Assembly (NCBI RefSeq): GCF_030657335.1
Contig: NZ_CP131039.1
Location: forward strand, 3,283,659 to 3,347,658
Length of the DNA stretch: 64,000 nt
Direction: 5' to 3'
DNA from: Croceibacterium aestuarii
Lineage (GTDB): Bacteria > Pseudomonadota > Alphaproteobacteria > Sphingomonadales > Sphingomonadaceae
This document shows, piece by piece, positions 9,600 to 19,757 of the stretch; the stretch's first letter is position 1; the number at the start of each line of letters is the position of its first letter. The position numbers were made by a program, and so were the translations under genes. The notes beneath the pieces are model-generated. The model did no database searches. It was not told where the DNA came from and saw only the letters and a program-made list of their open reading frames with translations.

Positions 9600-12500
9600 T
9601 CTTCTTCTCCTTCTGTAGAACTGGACCGTATGGTCCGGGGACGCCGCATCAGCAGGAAGGCGGCGGGAAGCACGAACATCGACAGCAGCGGCGCGGTGAT
9701 CATGCCGCCGATCATCGGCGCGGCGATCCGGCTCATCACCTCCGATCCCGCGCCGGTGCCGATCAGGATCGGGAACAGGCCGGCAAGAATGACTCCAACC
9801 GTCATCGCCTTGGGCCGCACCCGCAGCAGCGCGCCTTCGCGGATCGCCTCGTCGACCTGCTCGGCCGAGGGGTTGGCCGGCCGCTCCTGCAGTGCGCCCT
9901 TCAGGTAGATCAGCATGACCACGCCGAACTCGGCGGATACGCCCGCCAGCGCGATGAACCCCACCGCAGTCGCGACCGACTGGTTGTAGCCGAGCAGGTA
10001 GAGTAGCCAGAAGCCGCCGGTCAGCGCGAACGGCAGCGTCCCCATGATCAGCAGCGCTTCGTCGAAGCGGCGGAAGATCAGGTAGAGCAGCAGGAAGATG
10101 ATCGCGAGCGTCGCGGGTACGACGATCTTCATCCGCTCGGCCGCGCGGGTCAGATACTCGAACTGACCGGCGTAGGCGACGCTCACGCCCGCGGGCAGAT
10201 CGACCTCTGCACCGATCCTGTCCTGCAGATCGCTCACTACCGAGGTGAGGTCGCGCCCGCGCACGTCGACATAGACATAGCTGGTCGGCCGTCCCTGCTC
10301 GCTCTTGAGCATCGGCGGTCCGCTGCTGACGCCGATCCGGGCCACGCTGCCCAGGGTGATCTGCTGACCCGACGGTGTCAGGACCGGCAAGGCCCTGATT
10401 TCATCGACGCTGTCGCGGATCTCGCGCGGATAGCGCACGTTGACCGGATAGCGCGCCAGACCTTCGACCGTGCGCGCGACATTGGCCCCGCCGATCGCGC
10501 CCGACACGATCGTCTGGACATCGGCGATACTGAGGCCGTAGCGGGCCGCCGCGAGGCGATCGATCTCGACATCCACATAGCGCCCGCCGGACAATCGCTC
10601 GGCGAGTGCCGAACTCACGCCCGGCACCTGCTTGGCGACCTGTTCGATCTCCTGCGCCACCCGGTCGATCTCCTTGAGGTTTTCACCTGAGACCTTGACC
10701 CCGATCGGGCTCTTGATCCCGGTTGCCAGCATGTCGATGCGATTGCGGATCGGCGGCACCCAGATATTGGCGAGGCCCGGCACCCGCACCGTCCGGTCGA
10801 GCTCGTCGATCAGCTTGTCGGGGGTCATGCCCTCGCGCCACTGCGCGCGCGGCTTGAAGCGGATGGTCGTCTCGAACATCGTCAGCGGGGCCGGATCGGT
10901 GGCGGTGTCGGCGCGGCCCGCCTTGCCGAACACGGTGTCGACTTCGGGCACCGACTTGATCAGCCGGTCGGTCCGCTGGAGCAGCGCGGACGCCTGTCCC
11001 GGCGACAGGCCCGGCAGCGCGGTCGGCATGTAGAGCAGGTCGCCTTCATCGAGCGGCGGGAGAAACTCTCCGCCCAGCCGGCTCAGCGGAATCGCCGCGG
11101 TCAGGAACACCAGTCCTGCCATGATCAGCGTGACCTTGGGCCTGCGCATGACCCAGTCCAGGCCCGGCCGATAGGCGCGGGTCAGTCCGCGGTTGATGGG
11201 ATTGCGCTCCTCAGGCGGAATCTTGCCGCGGATCATCCAGCCCATGAGCACGGGCACGAGCGTGATCGACAGGATCGCGGCACCCGCCATCGCGTAGGTC
11301 TTGGTGAAGGCGAGCGGTGCGAACAGCCGCCCTTCCTGCGCCTGGAGCGTGAACACCGGAATGAAGGACAAAGTGATGATCAGCAGGCTGTAGAACAGCG
11401 CCGGCCCGACTTCCTTTGCGGCATCGCCAATGACGCGCCAGCGTTCATCGCCCGCAAGTACGCCATCGGGGTTTGCATGCGTCCAGCGTTCCAGGTGCTT
11501 GTGCGCGTTCTCGATCATCACGATCGCCGCATCGACCATCGCGCCGATCGCGATGGCGATGCCGCCCAGCGACATGATGTTGGCGTTCACCCCCTGGAAG
11601 CGCATCACGATGAATGCGGCGAGCACGCCCAGCGGCAAGGTCACGATGGCGACCAGAGCCGAGCGCACATGCCACAGGAACAGGGCGCAGATCAGACCGA
11701 CGACGATGAACTCCTCCGCCAGCTTGTGCGTCAGGTTCTCGACCGAAGCATCGATGAGCTTCGACCGGTCGTAAGTGGTGACGATGTCGACGCCCTCGGG
11801 CAGGCTCTTCTTGAGCACCTCGAGCCTGGCTTCGACCGCGGCGATCGCCGAGCGTGCGTCGGCGCCCTGCCGGAGAATGACCACGCCGCCCGCGACCTCG
11901 CCCTGGCCGTTGAGCTCGGCTATCCCGCGCCGCAGCTCGGGCCCGATCTGGATTGTGGCGACATCGCCGAGCGTGACCGGAATCCCGCCTCCCGCGACCC
12001 GCAACGGGATGGCGCGGAAGTCGGCGAGATTGCTCAGGTACCCCGACGAGCGCACCATGTACTCGGCCTCGCCCATCTCGATCACCGACCCGCCGGCTTC
12101 CTGGTTGGCGGCGCGGATCGCCTTGACCACGTCGGCGTGGGTCACTCCCAGCGACGCCATCCGGTAGGGTTCGAGCACGACCTGGTACTGCTTGACCATG
12201 CCGCCAATGCTGGCGACCTCGGCGATGCCGGGAATGGTCTTGAGCTCGTAGCGCAGGAACCAGTCCTGGAGACTGCGCAGGCCCGCAAGATCGTTGCCGC
12301 CGGTGCGGTCGACCAGCGCGTATTCGTAGATCCAGCCGACACCCGTGGCGTCGGGGCCGAGCGCGCTCGTCACGCCTTCGGGCAGCCGACCCTGTACCTG
12401 ATTGAGATATTCGAGCACGCGCGAGCGCGCCCAGTATAGGTCGGTTCCGTCCTCGAAGATCACGTAGACGTAGCTGTCGCCGAAGAACGAATAGCCGCGC

Positions 12501-12745
12501 ACCGTCTTGGCGCCGGGGACCGACAGCATCGTCGTGGCGAGCGGATAGGTGACCTGGTCCTCGACCAGTCGGGGCGCCTGCCCGGGATAGTTCGAGCGAA
12601 TGACGACCTGGACGTCGGACAGGTCCGGCAGCGCATCGACAGGCGTGGTTCGCACCGCCCAGAAGCCGGCGAGAGCAATCGCGACCGAGGCCAGAACGAT
12701 GAACAGCCGGTTGGCGATCGAGCCTTCGATGATGCGGGCGATCAT
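9578..12745 (-). CDS. cusA: Heavy-metal RND efflux pump, Cu/Ag CusA type
   Basis: A 1055-residue inner-membrane proton-driven efflux pump. The start [16 protein letters not shown] at 12745 overlaps the cusB stop (ATGA). The helix-4 motif [20 protein letters not shown] is that of the Cu/Ag (HME4) subgroup, unlike the DFG...DG motif of the CzcA protein encoded near 24 kb. Twelve membrane helices and two large periplasmic loops are evident, with many Met residues available for Cu(I). An upstream in-frame extension to 12886 lies wholly inside cusB and is rejected. Confidence 0.95.
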   Translation of the reverse strand: MIARIIEGSIANRLFIVLASVAIALAGFWAVRTTPVDALPDLSDVQVVIRSNYPGQAPRLVEDQVTYPLATTMLSVPGAKTVRGYSFFGDSYVYVIFEDGTDLYWARSRVLEYLNQVQGRLPEGVTSALGPDATGVGWIYEYALVDRTGGNDLAGLRSLQDWFLRYELKTIPGIAEVASIGGMVKQYQVVLEPYRMASLGVTHADVVKAIRAANQEAGGSVIEMGEAEYMVRSSGYLSNLADFRAIPLRVAGGGIPVTLGDVATIQIGPELRRGIAELNGQGEVAGGVVILRQGADARSAIAAVEARLEVLKKSLPEGVDIVTTYDRSKLIDASVENLTHKLAEEFIVVGLICALFLWHVRSALVAIVTLPLGVLAAFIVMRFQGVNANIMSLGGIAIAIGAMVDAAIVMIENAHKHLERWTHANPDGVLAGDERWRVIGDAAKEVGPALFYSLLIITLSFIPVFTLQAQEGRLFAPLAFTKTYAMAGAAILSITLVPVLMGWMIRGKIPPEERNPINRGLTRAYRPGLDWVMRRPKVTLIMAGLVFLTAAIPLSRLGGEFLPPLDEGDLLYMPTALPGLSPGQASALLQRTDRLIKSVPEVDTVFGKAGRADTATDPAPLTMFETTIRFKPRAQWREGMTPDKLIDELDRTVRVPGLANIWVPPIRNRIDMLATGIKSPIGVKVSGENLKEIDRVAQEIEQVAKQVPGVSSALAERLSGGRYVDVEIDRLAAARYGLSIADVQTIVSGAIGGANVARTVEGLARYPVNVRYPREIRDSVDEIRALPVLTPSGQQITLGSVARIGVSSGPPMLKSEQGRPTSYVYVDVRGRDLTSVVSDLQDRIGAEVDLPAGVSVAYAGQFEYLTRAAERMKIVVPATLAIIFLLLYLIFRRFDEALLIMGTLPFALTGGFWLLYLLGYNQSVATAVGFIALAGVSAEFGVVMLIYLKGALQERPANPSAEQVDEAIREGALLRVRPKAMTVGVILAGLFPILIGTGAGSEVMSRIAAPMIGGMITAPLLSMFVLPAAFLLMRRPRTIRSSSTEGEEECVLQPS

Positions 12746-14271
12746 CGGCTGTTCGTCTTCGTGATGGCAGTAATGCGTGGGCTCTTGTCCTCTTGCACGA
12801 ACCGGAAGCTGACGGTGTCGCCGGGCTTGAGGCCGCGCAGCTGCGTCGGTCCCCGGGCCGCAAACGTCATCGTCATCGCCGGCCAACCGAGCGCTTCCAC
12901 CGGACCATGGCGCAAGGTTACGCTACGCGCGGTAATCGCCTGGATAGTGCCGCGCGCGCTGTAGCTTGTAGGACCGTTCGCGCGCTCCTGCTCTGCGTCC
13001 TTTGCCGGCGACGGAGACGGTGCCTCGTCGATTCCGCGGACGTCCAGCCCCGCCAGACTCGCTTCGGAATCGAGCAGGAACTGGCCCGAGGTGATCACCT
13101 TTTCACCCGGCGCGAGGCCGGCGAGCACTTCGATCCTGCCGTTCGCCTCGCGTCCGATGCGCACTTCGGCGGGGCGATAGCCCCCGCGCTGCTGCGCCAG
13201 CATCACCAGTGTGCGCTCTCCAGTGCGGATGACCGCTTCGGACGGGATCAGCACCGCCTCGCGCCGCGCGGGCGAGAGCGACACTTGCGCGAACATGCCC
13301 GGTCGCAGCCGCAGGTCGGGATTGCGCAGCTCGGCGCGGACGGTGAGGGTGCGGCTCTGCGCCTGCGCACTGGGCAGGATGGCGGTGATCCGGCCGGCGA
13401 ATTTCTCGCCCGGGAAAGCCGTCAGTGTCGCGCTCAGCGGCTGCCCCACCCGTACATCCCCGGCGAGAATCTCCGGAACCGCCGCTTCCAGCCAGATTGG
13501 GTTGAGGCCGGTGATCTCGGCGAGGGTCTGGCCGACGGAGACGCTCATGCCCGGCCGAACGCCCAGCATGGTGACAGCGCCCGACGAGGGCGCGGTGATC
13601 GTGATGGTCGAACGCGGACTGCCGCTACGCGCGACCGAGTTAATCACGCCGTCGGGCATGCCGAGGAGCCGCATCCGCTCGCGCGCCGCGCGGGTCAGCG
13701 CTGCGTCACCGGTTGCGGCAACTGCGAGGTACTCGCGCTGCGCGCCGCCCCACTCGGGGATCAGCAGATCGACCAGCGGCGTTCCCTGGCGGATGATATC
13801 GTCGGGGGCGATGCCGTAGGTGCGCTGCACGAAACCGCTCGCCCGTGGCTGCACGGTCGATACCTCACGCGCGTTGTACGCGAGCGTGCCGGTCACATTC
13901 GTCTCGGGCTCGAGCACTCCGAACTCGGCCTGCGCGGTGCGCACGCCGAAGTTCTGCACCAGCGTGGGATCGATGCTGACCCCGCCCGCGCTCGCCGCGT
14001 CCCCGCCGGTGCATTTCGCCACCAGCTGCATGTCCATGAAGGGCGATTTGCCCGGCTTGTCGAAGTGCTGGTCGGGCTTCATCGGGTCATACCAGTACGC
14101 CACCTGCTCGCAGCCGGATTCGGCTGCGGCCTTGCCGTCGCCGGGATTGCCGCCCGGCTCCTGGCCGAGCGTGGCAAGGCCGTAACCGGCGCCAAGGCTC
14201 ACGAGCGCGATCCCGGCGGCAAGCGTGTAGGACTTCTGACGCAGTGTCAGGCGTTGCCAGGCGGCCTTCAT
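12742..14271 (-). CDS. cusB: RND periplasmic adaptor CusB with fused C-terminal CusF domain
   Basis: A 509-residue membrane-fusion protein that links CusA to the outer-membrane channel. After an N-terminal anchor helix comes a heavy-metal-binding segment, [18 protein letters not shown] (about residues 59-76), then the lipoyl/beta-barrel adaptor core. The last 80 or so residues are a second CusF-like domain with [13 protein letters not shown], so this protein carries its own metal-chaperone domain in addition to the separate cusF gene. It overlaps cusA by 4 bases and cusC by 1. Confidence 0.93.
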   Translation of the reverse strand: MKAAWQRLTLRQKSYTLAAGIALVSLGAGYGLATLGQEPGGNPGDGKAAAESGCEQVAYWYDPMKPDQHFDKPGKSPFMDMQLVAKCTGGDAASAGGVSIDPTLVQNFGVRTAQAEFGVLEPETNVTGTLAYNAREVSTVQPRASGFVQRTYGIAPDDIIRQGTPLVDLLIPEWGGAQREYLAVAATGDAALTRAARERMRLLGMPDGVINSVARSGSPRSTITITAPSSGAVTMLGVRPGMSVSVGQTLAEITGLNPIWLEAAVPEILAGDVRVGQPLSATLTAFPGEKFAGRITAILPSAQAQSRTLTVRAELRNPDLRLRPGMFAQVSLSPARREAVLIPSEAVIRTGERTLVMLAQQRGGYRPAEVRIGREANGRIEVLAGLAPGEKVITSGQFLLDSEASLAGLDVRGIDEAPSPSPAKDAEQERANGPTSYSARGTIQAITARSVTLRHGPVEALGWPAMTMTFAARGPTQLRGLKPGDTVSFRFVQEDKSPRITAITKTNSR

Positions 14272-15503
14272 TACATGTGCTCCCGGTAGGTGAGTCGCAG
14301 TTTGGCGGCGGCTGCAACGGTCGCCTCCTCGCGCTCGAGGATTTCAAGTTCGAGCAGCGCCAGCGCGGTCTTGGCCGAAACGACATCGATCAGTTCGGCG
14401 CGGCCGGCGGCGAAGCTGGCGGTTTCGAGGTCCGCCCGATCGCGGGCCAGAGGCAACAGCTCCTCGCGCGCGCGCTGCCATTGCCGGGCCGCGCTGCGCC
14501 AGGCCGCGAGGTCGGCGGCGAACTGCGCTTCGAGCGCGCGCAGCATGTCGGCCCGCTCGGCGCGAGCCGCCGCCGCCTGCGCTTCGGCCGCGGCTATGCG
14601 CGGCTCCTGCCGCCGACCGGCGAAGATCGGCAAGGTCACCGAACCCATGACCGAGACCACGCTTCCGAAATCGGGGTTGCGCCGGCCAAGGCTCACGTTG
14701 ACGCCGAAGTCAGGCCGCTTGTCCGCACGGGCAAGGTCGATCGCGGCTCTCGCGCGACCTTCGGCCGCATCGGCCAGGATGATCTCTGGGTTTCGCGAAA
14801 GCGTCGCCCGCAGCGTCCCGGGATCGATGTCGGCCGATGGGACTGGCCCTTCGGCGACGGGTTCGGTCCCCGCGATGTACCGCCTCAGGCGGGCCTGCGC
14901 CGCTTCCCGGTCGGCTTCGATCCGGGTCCGCGCATCGTCGATGTCGAGCAATGCGCGGCGTATTTCCAGACTCTGCGCGGGACGCGCCGAGCCGGCCGCC
15001 ACGGCGCTGCGTGCAACGGGGACCAGCTTTTCCAAATCGTCCTGGGCCTTGGTGGCGAGCGCCAGTCGCTGCTGGGCATATGCGAGCGAGATCCAGGCTT
15101 CGCCGGTTTCGATCCGAACCATGTGTTCGGTGTGGGCCAATCGGGCATCGGCCACGCGGATGTCCGAGTCCGCGACTCCCGTCCTGGCGTGGCGCTTGGC
15201 GAGATTGGGGAAGTCCTGCTCCACCCCGACCTGGACCTGCGTCGGAAGCTGCCGGTCGAGATCGAACGCAGCCGGTCCGGTGACCGGCAAGTTGACGATG
15301 CCGGCGCGCAACCGCGGGTCGGGCAGTTCGCCGGCCGCTTCCGCGGTCCTCTCCAGGGCCTCGATCTCGAGCTCGCGCGCCTGCAGCACGGGCTGCTGCG
15401 TTTGCGCTGCCCGCAATGCCTCATCGTAGCCGACCGACTGCGCCTGGGCAGCCTGCGCGGCAAACGCGGCTGCCACGGGCAGCCAGCAAATGCGCCAAAA
15501 CAT
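14271..15503 (-). CDS. cusC: TolC-family outer-membrane channel CusC
   Basis: A 410-residue outer-membrane efflux protein with an N-terminal signal peptide (cleavage after about AAQAQS) and the two long Ala/Arg/Glu-rich helical repeats typical of TolC-family proteins. It is the first structural gene of the cusCBA-F operon and its stop overlaps the cusB start by one base. The substrate assignment (Cu/Ag) comes from the operon partners. Confidence 0.9.
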   Translation of the reverse strand: MFWRICWLPVAAAFAAQAAQAQSVGYDEALRAAQTQQPVLQARELEIEALERTAEAAGELPDPRLRAGIVNLPVTGPAAFDLDRQLPTQVQVGVEQDFPNLAKRHARTGVADSDIRVADARLAHTEHMVRIETGEAWISLAYAQQRLALATKAQDDLEKLVPVARSAVAAGSARPAQSLEIRRALLDIDDARTRIEADREAAQARLRRYIAGTEPVAEGPVPSADIDPGTLRATLSRNPEIILADAAEGRARAAIDLARADKRPDFGVNVSLGRRNPDFGSVVSVMGSVTLPIFAGRRQEPRIAAAEAQAAAARAERADMLRALEAQFAADLAAWRSAARQWQRAREELLPLARDRADLETASFAAGRAELIDVVSAKTALALLELEILEREEATVAAAAKLRLTYREHM

Positions 15504-15640
15504 GAGATAAACCTCACTCGTTCAGAGCGGACCGGGAAGACGATTGGCGTCAGCAGCGTCGGCCGCAAGGACCGGTCAGACGCAGTCGTCCGCCCAGCTC
15601 GCGATCCGGCGCATCGCGCATCGCGCGGCGCCGTTCGAAA

Positions 15641-16018
15641 CTAGACGGTGAGGTAGGTTTGGGGAGGGGGCGACTCCGGACGCGCGGGCTCGCTTTCGAG
15701 CCGCACTGCGCTCGCAAGTCCGTAGATCCGGGCGGCTGGAAGCGGGGTCGCCTGGGCCGCTCCGGTATCGGGCAGCGCAAGCGGTGGCAGGCAGTTCATG
15801 GCGATCAGACACTCGAGCGTCATGTCGGGGCAAGAGCCCTTGTGATCGGAGGAGTCCGCCATGCCCTTCATACGGTGCCCGGACATCGCCTGCTCAGCGT
15901 GAGCGCAATCGCCCATCGTCGCCATTTCGGCCTGGGGCACCGCCGCGGCATTGGCCGCGACCTGGACGAACAGTCCGAAGCCGAAACAAACCAGAGCCAG
16001 GGCGCGCAGGAACTTCAC
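15641..16018 (-). CDS. Small secreted Met/His/Cys-containing protein at head of cus operon
   Basis: A 125-residue protein with an N-terminal signal peptide (FLRALALVCFGFGLF...NAAA). The mature region has clustered possible metal ligands: MATMGDCAH, MSGHRMKGM, DHKGSCPDMTLECLIAMNC. It starts at GTG 16018 and ends 137 bases before cusC. The family is not recognised. Its place and composition match the small periplasmic proteins that precede RND metal-efflux operons, so a metal-binding or modulating role is inferred. Confidence 0.65.
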   Translation of the reverse strand: MKFLRALALVCFGFGLFVQVAANAAAVPQAEMATMGDCAHAEQAMSGHRMKGMADSSDHKGSCPDMTLECLIAMNCLPPLALPDTGAAQATPLPAARIYGLASAVRLESEPARPESPPPQTYLTV

Positions 16019-16186
16019 CCCGGCGCGATAGACCGGGCATCCGGCAAGAGCAAGGCGAACACGATCCGGTTTGCGGCAGGTCGGCGCCGATCGGGACGTT
16101 TTCGTTCGATCCGGGGGCGGGTCATGCAGCGCGAGAGCGGCGGCTGAATCGCGCCGTAGGTCCGAATCGGCCAGGAAAGCAGCGCA

Positions 16187-18145
16187 TCAGTCTGCGGCCA
16201 CGCGGCGACGATTGGCCGCAAAGCCGAGGACAAGCGCGAGAAGGACGAGAATCTGAGCCGCGACCGTCTCGAGCGTGGGGAACAGGCCGACGATCGAAAG
16301 TCGCGGCACGAACGAGAGGGGTGCGATATCGATCCAGCCTGCCTCCTGCAATGCGGCGACACCCTTGCCCGCGAGCACCACTGTCAACGCGGCCATCAGC
16401 CAGGAGCTGTAGCGGAAGAAACTGGCGATCGGCAGTTGCCGGCTGTACCGCAGCATCGCCCACGCGAGGCCGGCGAGCACGAGCACGGCGGCGACCGTTC
16501 CAGCAAGCATTGCCCCTCCGTTGCCCTGCGACCACAAGGCGGCAAAGAACAGGATCGTCTCGAACACCTCGCGGTATACGACGACGAAGGCGAGGCCGAA
16601 CAGCAACCAGCCCGACTGGCCGCCGAGGGCCTTGGCGAGCTTTTCCTGAATATACTTCTGCCACTGGCCGGCCTGCGCCTTGCCGTGCATCCAGATGCCC
16701 ACCGACAGCAGCACGACCGCGGCAAACAGGGAGCCGAACCCTTCGGTCAGCTCGCGGCTCGCGCCGCTGATGCCGATCGCATAGGTGGCTACCAGCCAGG
16801 TCGCTCCTCCGGCAACGAGAGCGCTCGTCCAGCCGCCGTGGACGTAGCGCAACACGTCCTTGCGGTCGGCCTTCTCCAGAAACGCCAGCATCGCCACGAC
16901 GATGAGCAGCGCTTCGAGGCCTTCGCGCAACAGGACGGCAAAGGCGCCGGCGAACGTGGTGACGGCGCTCGACGCGCCGGGCGCGAGGGCGCGCTCGGCG
17001 TCATCGAGGAGCGTATCGATTGCTCCCGCCTGCGTCGCCAGGGCATCGGGCGCTATTCCGTCGCCGATCGCTGCCCGGAAGGCGCCCATGCGCGTCTCGA
17101 TATTCGCCATCAGTCCGGCGTCCTTGGCGCTGAGCAGCGGCTCGATGGGTTCGAAGCCGTCGAGATAGGCCGACAGGGCGAGCGCCTTGGCCCGTTTCCT
17201 GTCTCCGGAGCGGTAGGCGTCGACGCTTTCGCCGAGCCTGGCGCGGGTTGTGGCGATGGCTTTGCCGGCATCGCCCGAAGCCCGCGCCGTCAGGGCTTCG
17301 GAATGGGCGCGGAGATAGGCCATGACGGCATCGGCCCGCGCCTGTCCGATCTGCTCGCCCAGCGCTTCGGGGGTGGTCGTGACCAGAGCCTTGAGATCGG
17401 GAATTCTCGCGCGAATGTCCGCGCTGCTCTGCCACAACGTTTCGCCGCGGCGCACATCGGCCTGCGAAAAGGCGAACTCCCCGGCGCGGAAGGCGAGCGC
17501 CCAGCGATCCTCGGCAGGGAGGTCGCCAAAGCTCTGCATCGCGGTGCCGTCGATCCCTTGCGAGATGACCTGCTCCAGTGCCGCGAGGCTGCGCTTGCGC
17601 GCGCGGGCAGTGTCGGTGAACGCAACCGGCGGTGTTTCGAGCCCGGCAGCACCTGGCCCCTTGCCGTTCCCGCTCGCGCCATGGCAGGCGGCGCAGTTAT
17701 CGGCGAAGAGAGCCGCACCGCGCGCTATGTCCGGCGCCGTCGTAGGCGCGACCGGGACGGGATAGGCCTCGAGCAGCACGCCGGAGATCGTGTGGGAGGT
17801 CGAAGCTATCCGCGCCGCCGGAGCTTTCGCGGCGATCTGGTCGCGCAGCGCGCGCGCCTCGCGAACGAGTTCGGCCTTCCGCGGCCGTTCGGGCAGTTGA
17901 TCGATCTCATCCGCGATCGTGGCCGCGAACTCCTGCATCTCGGCATATTCGCCGTCGCTGGTGATCTTGCCCCCCGACACCGCGCCCTCGTAGTCGACCG
18001 CGATGTAATCGAGGAGCTTCCAGGTCGTACCAACCCGTTGTGCTGTCGCCGGTTCGAGCGCCTGGGCTGCCGCAGGCGAGGCCATGAGCCCCGATGCTAC
18101 GACAATGAGAAGGACTGCCAGAAATCCGCCCAGACGGCGCACCAT
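16187..18145 (-). CDS. Cytochrome c-FTR1 fusion permease, PbrT-like
   Basis: A 652-residue membrane protein. It has a signal/anchor helix, a c-type cytochrome domain with heme motif CAACH (codons at 17681-17695), a helical linker and a C-terminal FTR1 iron-permease domain. Two REXXE metal-transport motifs are visible, LREGLEALLI and YREVFETILF. The same fusion occurs in the lead-uptake protein PbrT. The start could be ATG 18145 or ATG 18169. The gene lies directly downstream of a MerR-type operator (18183-18203), which suggests control by the CadR/PbrR-like regulator encoded nearby. Confidence 0.88.
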   Translation of the reverse strand: MVRRLGGFLAVLLIVVASGLMASPAAAQALEPATAQRVGTTWKLLDYIAVDYEGAVSGGKITSDGEYAEMQEFAATIADEIDQLPERPRKAELVREARALRDQIAAKAPAARIASTSHTISGVLLEAYPVPVAPTTAPDIARGAALFADNCAACHGASGNGKGPGAAGLETPPVAFTDTARARKRSLAALEQVISQGIDGTAMQSFGDLPAEDRWALAFRAGEFAFSQADVRRGETLWQSSADIRARIPDLKALVTTTPEALGEQIGQARADAVMAYLRAHSEALTARASGDAGKAIATTRARLGESVDAYRSGDRKRAKALALSAYLDGFEPIEPLLSAKDAGLMANIETRMGAFRAAIGDGIAPDALATQAGAIDTLLDDAERALAPGASSAVTTFAGAFAVLLREGLEALLIVVAMLAFLEKADRKDVLRYVHGGWTSALVAGGATWLVATYAIGISGASRELTEGFGSLFAAVVLLSVGIWMHGKAQAGQWQKYIQEKLAKALGGQSGWLLFGLAFVVVYREVFETILFFAALWSQGNGGAMLAGTVAAVLVLAGLAWAMLRYSRQLPIASFFRYSSWLMAALTVVLAGKGVAALQEAGWIDIAPLSFVPRLSIVGLFPTLETVAAQILVLLALVLGFAANRRRVAAD

Positions 18146-18175
18146 GCGATTCGATCCGAGATTCGTCATGTGGCG

Positions 18176-18206
18176 CGCATACACCCTGTAGCCGCTACAG
18201 GGTCAA
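18176..18206 (-). promoter_or_regulatory. MerR-type promoter/operator for the FTR1 permease gene
   Basis: On the minus strand there is a -35 element TTGACC (18206-18201), a 19-base spacer and a -10-like TATGCG (18181-18176). The spacer overlaps a perfect 21-base dyad at 18183-18203: ACCCTGTAG, three bases, CTACAGGGT. An overlong 19-base spacer containing a dyad is the hallmark of MerR-family regulated promoters. Confidence 0.8.
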
Positions 18207-18208
18207 GG

Positions 18209-18871
18209 CTATTGCGACGCATTCTTAGAATGGACCTCGACCAATGTGCCGGACGAACCTGACGCTTCGGCGAGATCGCGCAGTGCATGCCTCACGATCT
18301 GCCACCCGCCCGACAGACCGAGCGCCGCCATGATCGCGGCGACGGTGAGATCGGGCCAGGCCGTGCCGGTCCCGAATACACCCGCGGCAGCGGCAACCAC
18401 GGCGATGTTGCCGATGGCGTCGTTGCGCGAGCAAATCCAGACCGAACGCCGGTTCGCGTCGCCCGTGCGAAAACGGAACAGCATGATCGCCACCGCGCCA
18501 TTGGCGATCAACGCTATGACCCCCACGACCCCCATCAGTTCGGCCCGCGGCACGGTTCCGTTCATCAGCGCGATGCCGGTCGAGACCAGCACGAACAGCC
18601 CCAGCAGCGCGAGCGTCGCGCCCTTGGCGAGCGCCGCCTTCGCGCGCCATGCAAGGACCGAACCGGCAACGCCGAGGCTGATCGCGTAATTGGCTGCATC
18701 GCCCAGGAAATCGAGCGCGTCGGCCCGCAGCGCTTGCGAGCCCGAGATCAGCCCCGCGCCAATTTCTGCCGCGAACATGGCGAGATTGATCGCCAACGCG
18801 ATCCAGAGCGCCCGGCGCCACTGGGGATCGTCGGCGGGTTCATCGCTCGGTGCGCAATCACATCCTGCCAT
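18209..18871 (-). CDS. Cation diffusion facilitator family transporter
   Basis: A 220-residue protein with about five or six membrane helices. The helix motif ALRADALDFLGDAANYAIS contains the Asp pairs that bind Zn2+/Cd2+ in CDF transporters, and SRNDAIGNIAVV provides the second transport-site pair. The N-terminus has CDCAPSDEP, a possible metal ligand. It is short for a CDF protein because it lacks the usual cytoplasmic C-terminal domain. It is divergent from the MerR-family gene, across a shared regulatory region with a MerR-type operator. Confidence 0.85.
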   Translation of the reverse strand: MAGCDCAPSDEPADDPQWRRALWIALAINLAMFAAEIGAGLISGSQALRADALDFLGDAANYAISLGVAGSVLAWRAKAALAKGATLALLGLFVLVSTGIALMNGTVPRAELMGVVGVIALIANGAVAIMLFRFRTGDANRRSVWICSRNDAIGNIAVVAAAAGVFGTGTAWPDLTVAAIMAALGLSGGWQIVRHALRDLAEASGSSGTLVEVHSKNASQ

Positions 18872-18910
18872 TGGCGCACCTGTCGGTGTTGGAATCGGTC
18901 ATGGCGCCAC

Positions 18911-18941
18911 CATATGCACCCTGAAGTCACTATAGGGTCAA
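18911..18941 (-). promoter_or_regulatory. MerR-type promoter/operator in the CDF-merR divergent region
   Basis: The minus-strand promoter has -35 TTGACC (18941-18936), a 19-base spacer and -10 CATATG (18916-18911). A dyad at 18918-18938 reads ACCCTGAAG, three bases, CTATAGGGT. Its geometry is identical to the site at 18183-18203, so one regulator probably controls both genes. Confidence 0.8.
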
Positions 18942-18953
18942 GGGGCCGGGTCA

Positions 18954-19349
18954 ATGCGCATCGGAGAACTGGCACGCCGGACAGGCGTTCGTGTGGAAAC
19001 GATCCGCTGGTATGAGAAAGCGGGGCTACTCGAAGAGCCGGGTCGCAACGCCAGCAACTACCGTGAATACGACAAGGCGTCGCTCGCCAGGCTCACCTTC
19101 ATCAAGCGAGGGCGTGATCTCGGCTTCTCGCTCGATCAGGTCAGCCAGCTGATGAATCTTACGCGAAGCCCCGGGGAAGATTGTGCCAAGGTCGATGCGA
19201 TCGCGGTTCAGCACCTCGCCGCGATCGACCGCAAGATTGCGGACCTCACCGCTTTGCGGCGGGAGTTGACAGGGCTTGTGCAATCCTGCGCCGGCGGTTC
19301 GATCGGCGATTGCGATATATTGCGGGCCCTTTCGCCAGAGGGCACCTAG
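18954..19349 (+). CDS. MerR-family Pb/Cd/Zn-responsive regulator, CadR/PbrR-like
   Basis: A 131-residue regulator. The N-terminal winged helix (MRIGELARRTGVRVETIRWYE) is followed by the dimerisation helix and a C-terminal metal loop. Cys77 (GEDCAKV), Cys112 (QSCAGG) and Cys120 (GDCDIL) match the three-cysteine set of CadR, PbrR and ZntR, not the CxxxxxxC pair of copper-sensing CueR. MerR regulators untwist 19-20-base-spacer promoters, and two such promoters flank the adjacent CDF gene. The divergent gene order also supports this role. Confidence 0.9.
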   Translation: MRIGELARRTGVRVETIRWYEKAGLLEEPGRNASNYREYDKASLARLTFIKRGRDLGFSLDQVSQLMNLTRSPGEDCAKVDAIAVQHLAAIDRKIADLTALRRELTGLVQSCAGGSIGDCDILRALSPEGT

Positions 19350-19477
19350 GAATAGGCCTCGATAGATTCGTCGGCGATTTGCTCGAAGAGCGTCACGAAG
19401 CGGTTGTAGTCCTCACTTTCCAGCGTTCCGCCTACGCAAATGCGGACCAGCCCCCTGTTTTCTTCGATCTGCAGCAT
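19346..19477 (-). CDS. Small ORF resembling the N-terminal part of a SpoIIAA-like (STAS) protein
   Basis: A 43-codon open frame preceded by a good ribosome-binding site (AGGAGAGG, about six bases upstream of ATG). The translation begins MLQIEENRGLVRICVGGTLE and continues with a SEDYNRFVTLFEQIAD segment. This pattern (beta strand, beta strand, GTLxxEDY helix) looks like the start of SpoIIAA-like proteins, which are about 120 residues long. It therefore seems truncated: a remnant or a mini-protein. The stop overlaps the end of the merR gene. Family match is by eye only. Confidence 0.35.
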   Translation of the reverse strand: MLQIEENRGLVRICVGGTLESEDYNRFVTLFEQIADESIEAYS

Positions 19478-19757
19478 GACGGTCCTCTCCTGCCGGTGAC
19501 AGCCAAAGCTCCTATGGCCTTGTCAGGGCTGTAGTTCCCGATCTGGCGTCTTCTCATCCGATCAAAACAATTGAATACGATCGAGCTTCACGAGATCTAT
19601 GTGCCGCAGATCGAAGACATCTTGTTGAGCAGACCTCGGCTTGACCCACGCGCCCACCATTCACGGCTCGAACCGGGCGATTTAATGACATTTTCAGAAG
19701 GCACCATGACTTGGCTTGTCGCTGGACGGACCGAATGTTAGGGGGCGCGTCGAGCCT
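19478..19757. other. Spacer upstream of czc operon, possible 56-codon ORF
   Basis: This region should hold the czc promoter. A plus-strand open frame of 56 codons runs from TTG 19571 to TAG 19741 (ending TMTWLVAGRTEC). It has no obvious ribosome-binding site and no family I recognise. No clear operator is visible. Confidence 0.3.

Noticed and set aside
12793..14289. Long plus-strand open frame (498 codons)
   Set aside because: Antisense to cusB, Arg-rich and without domain features.
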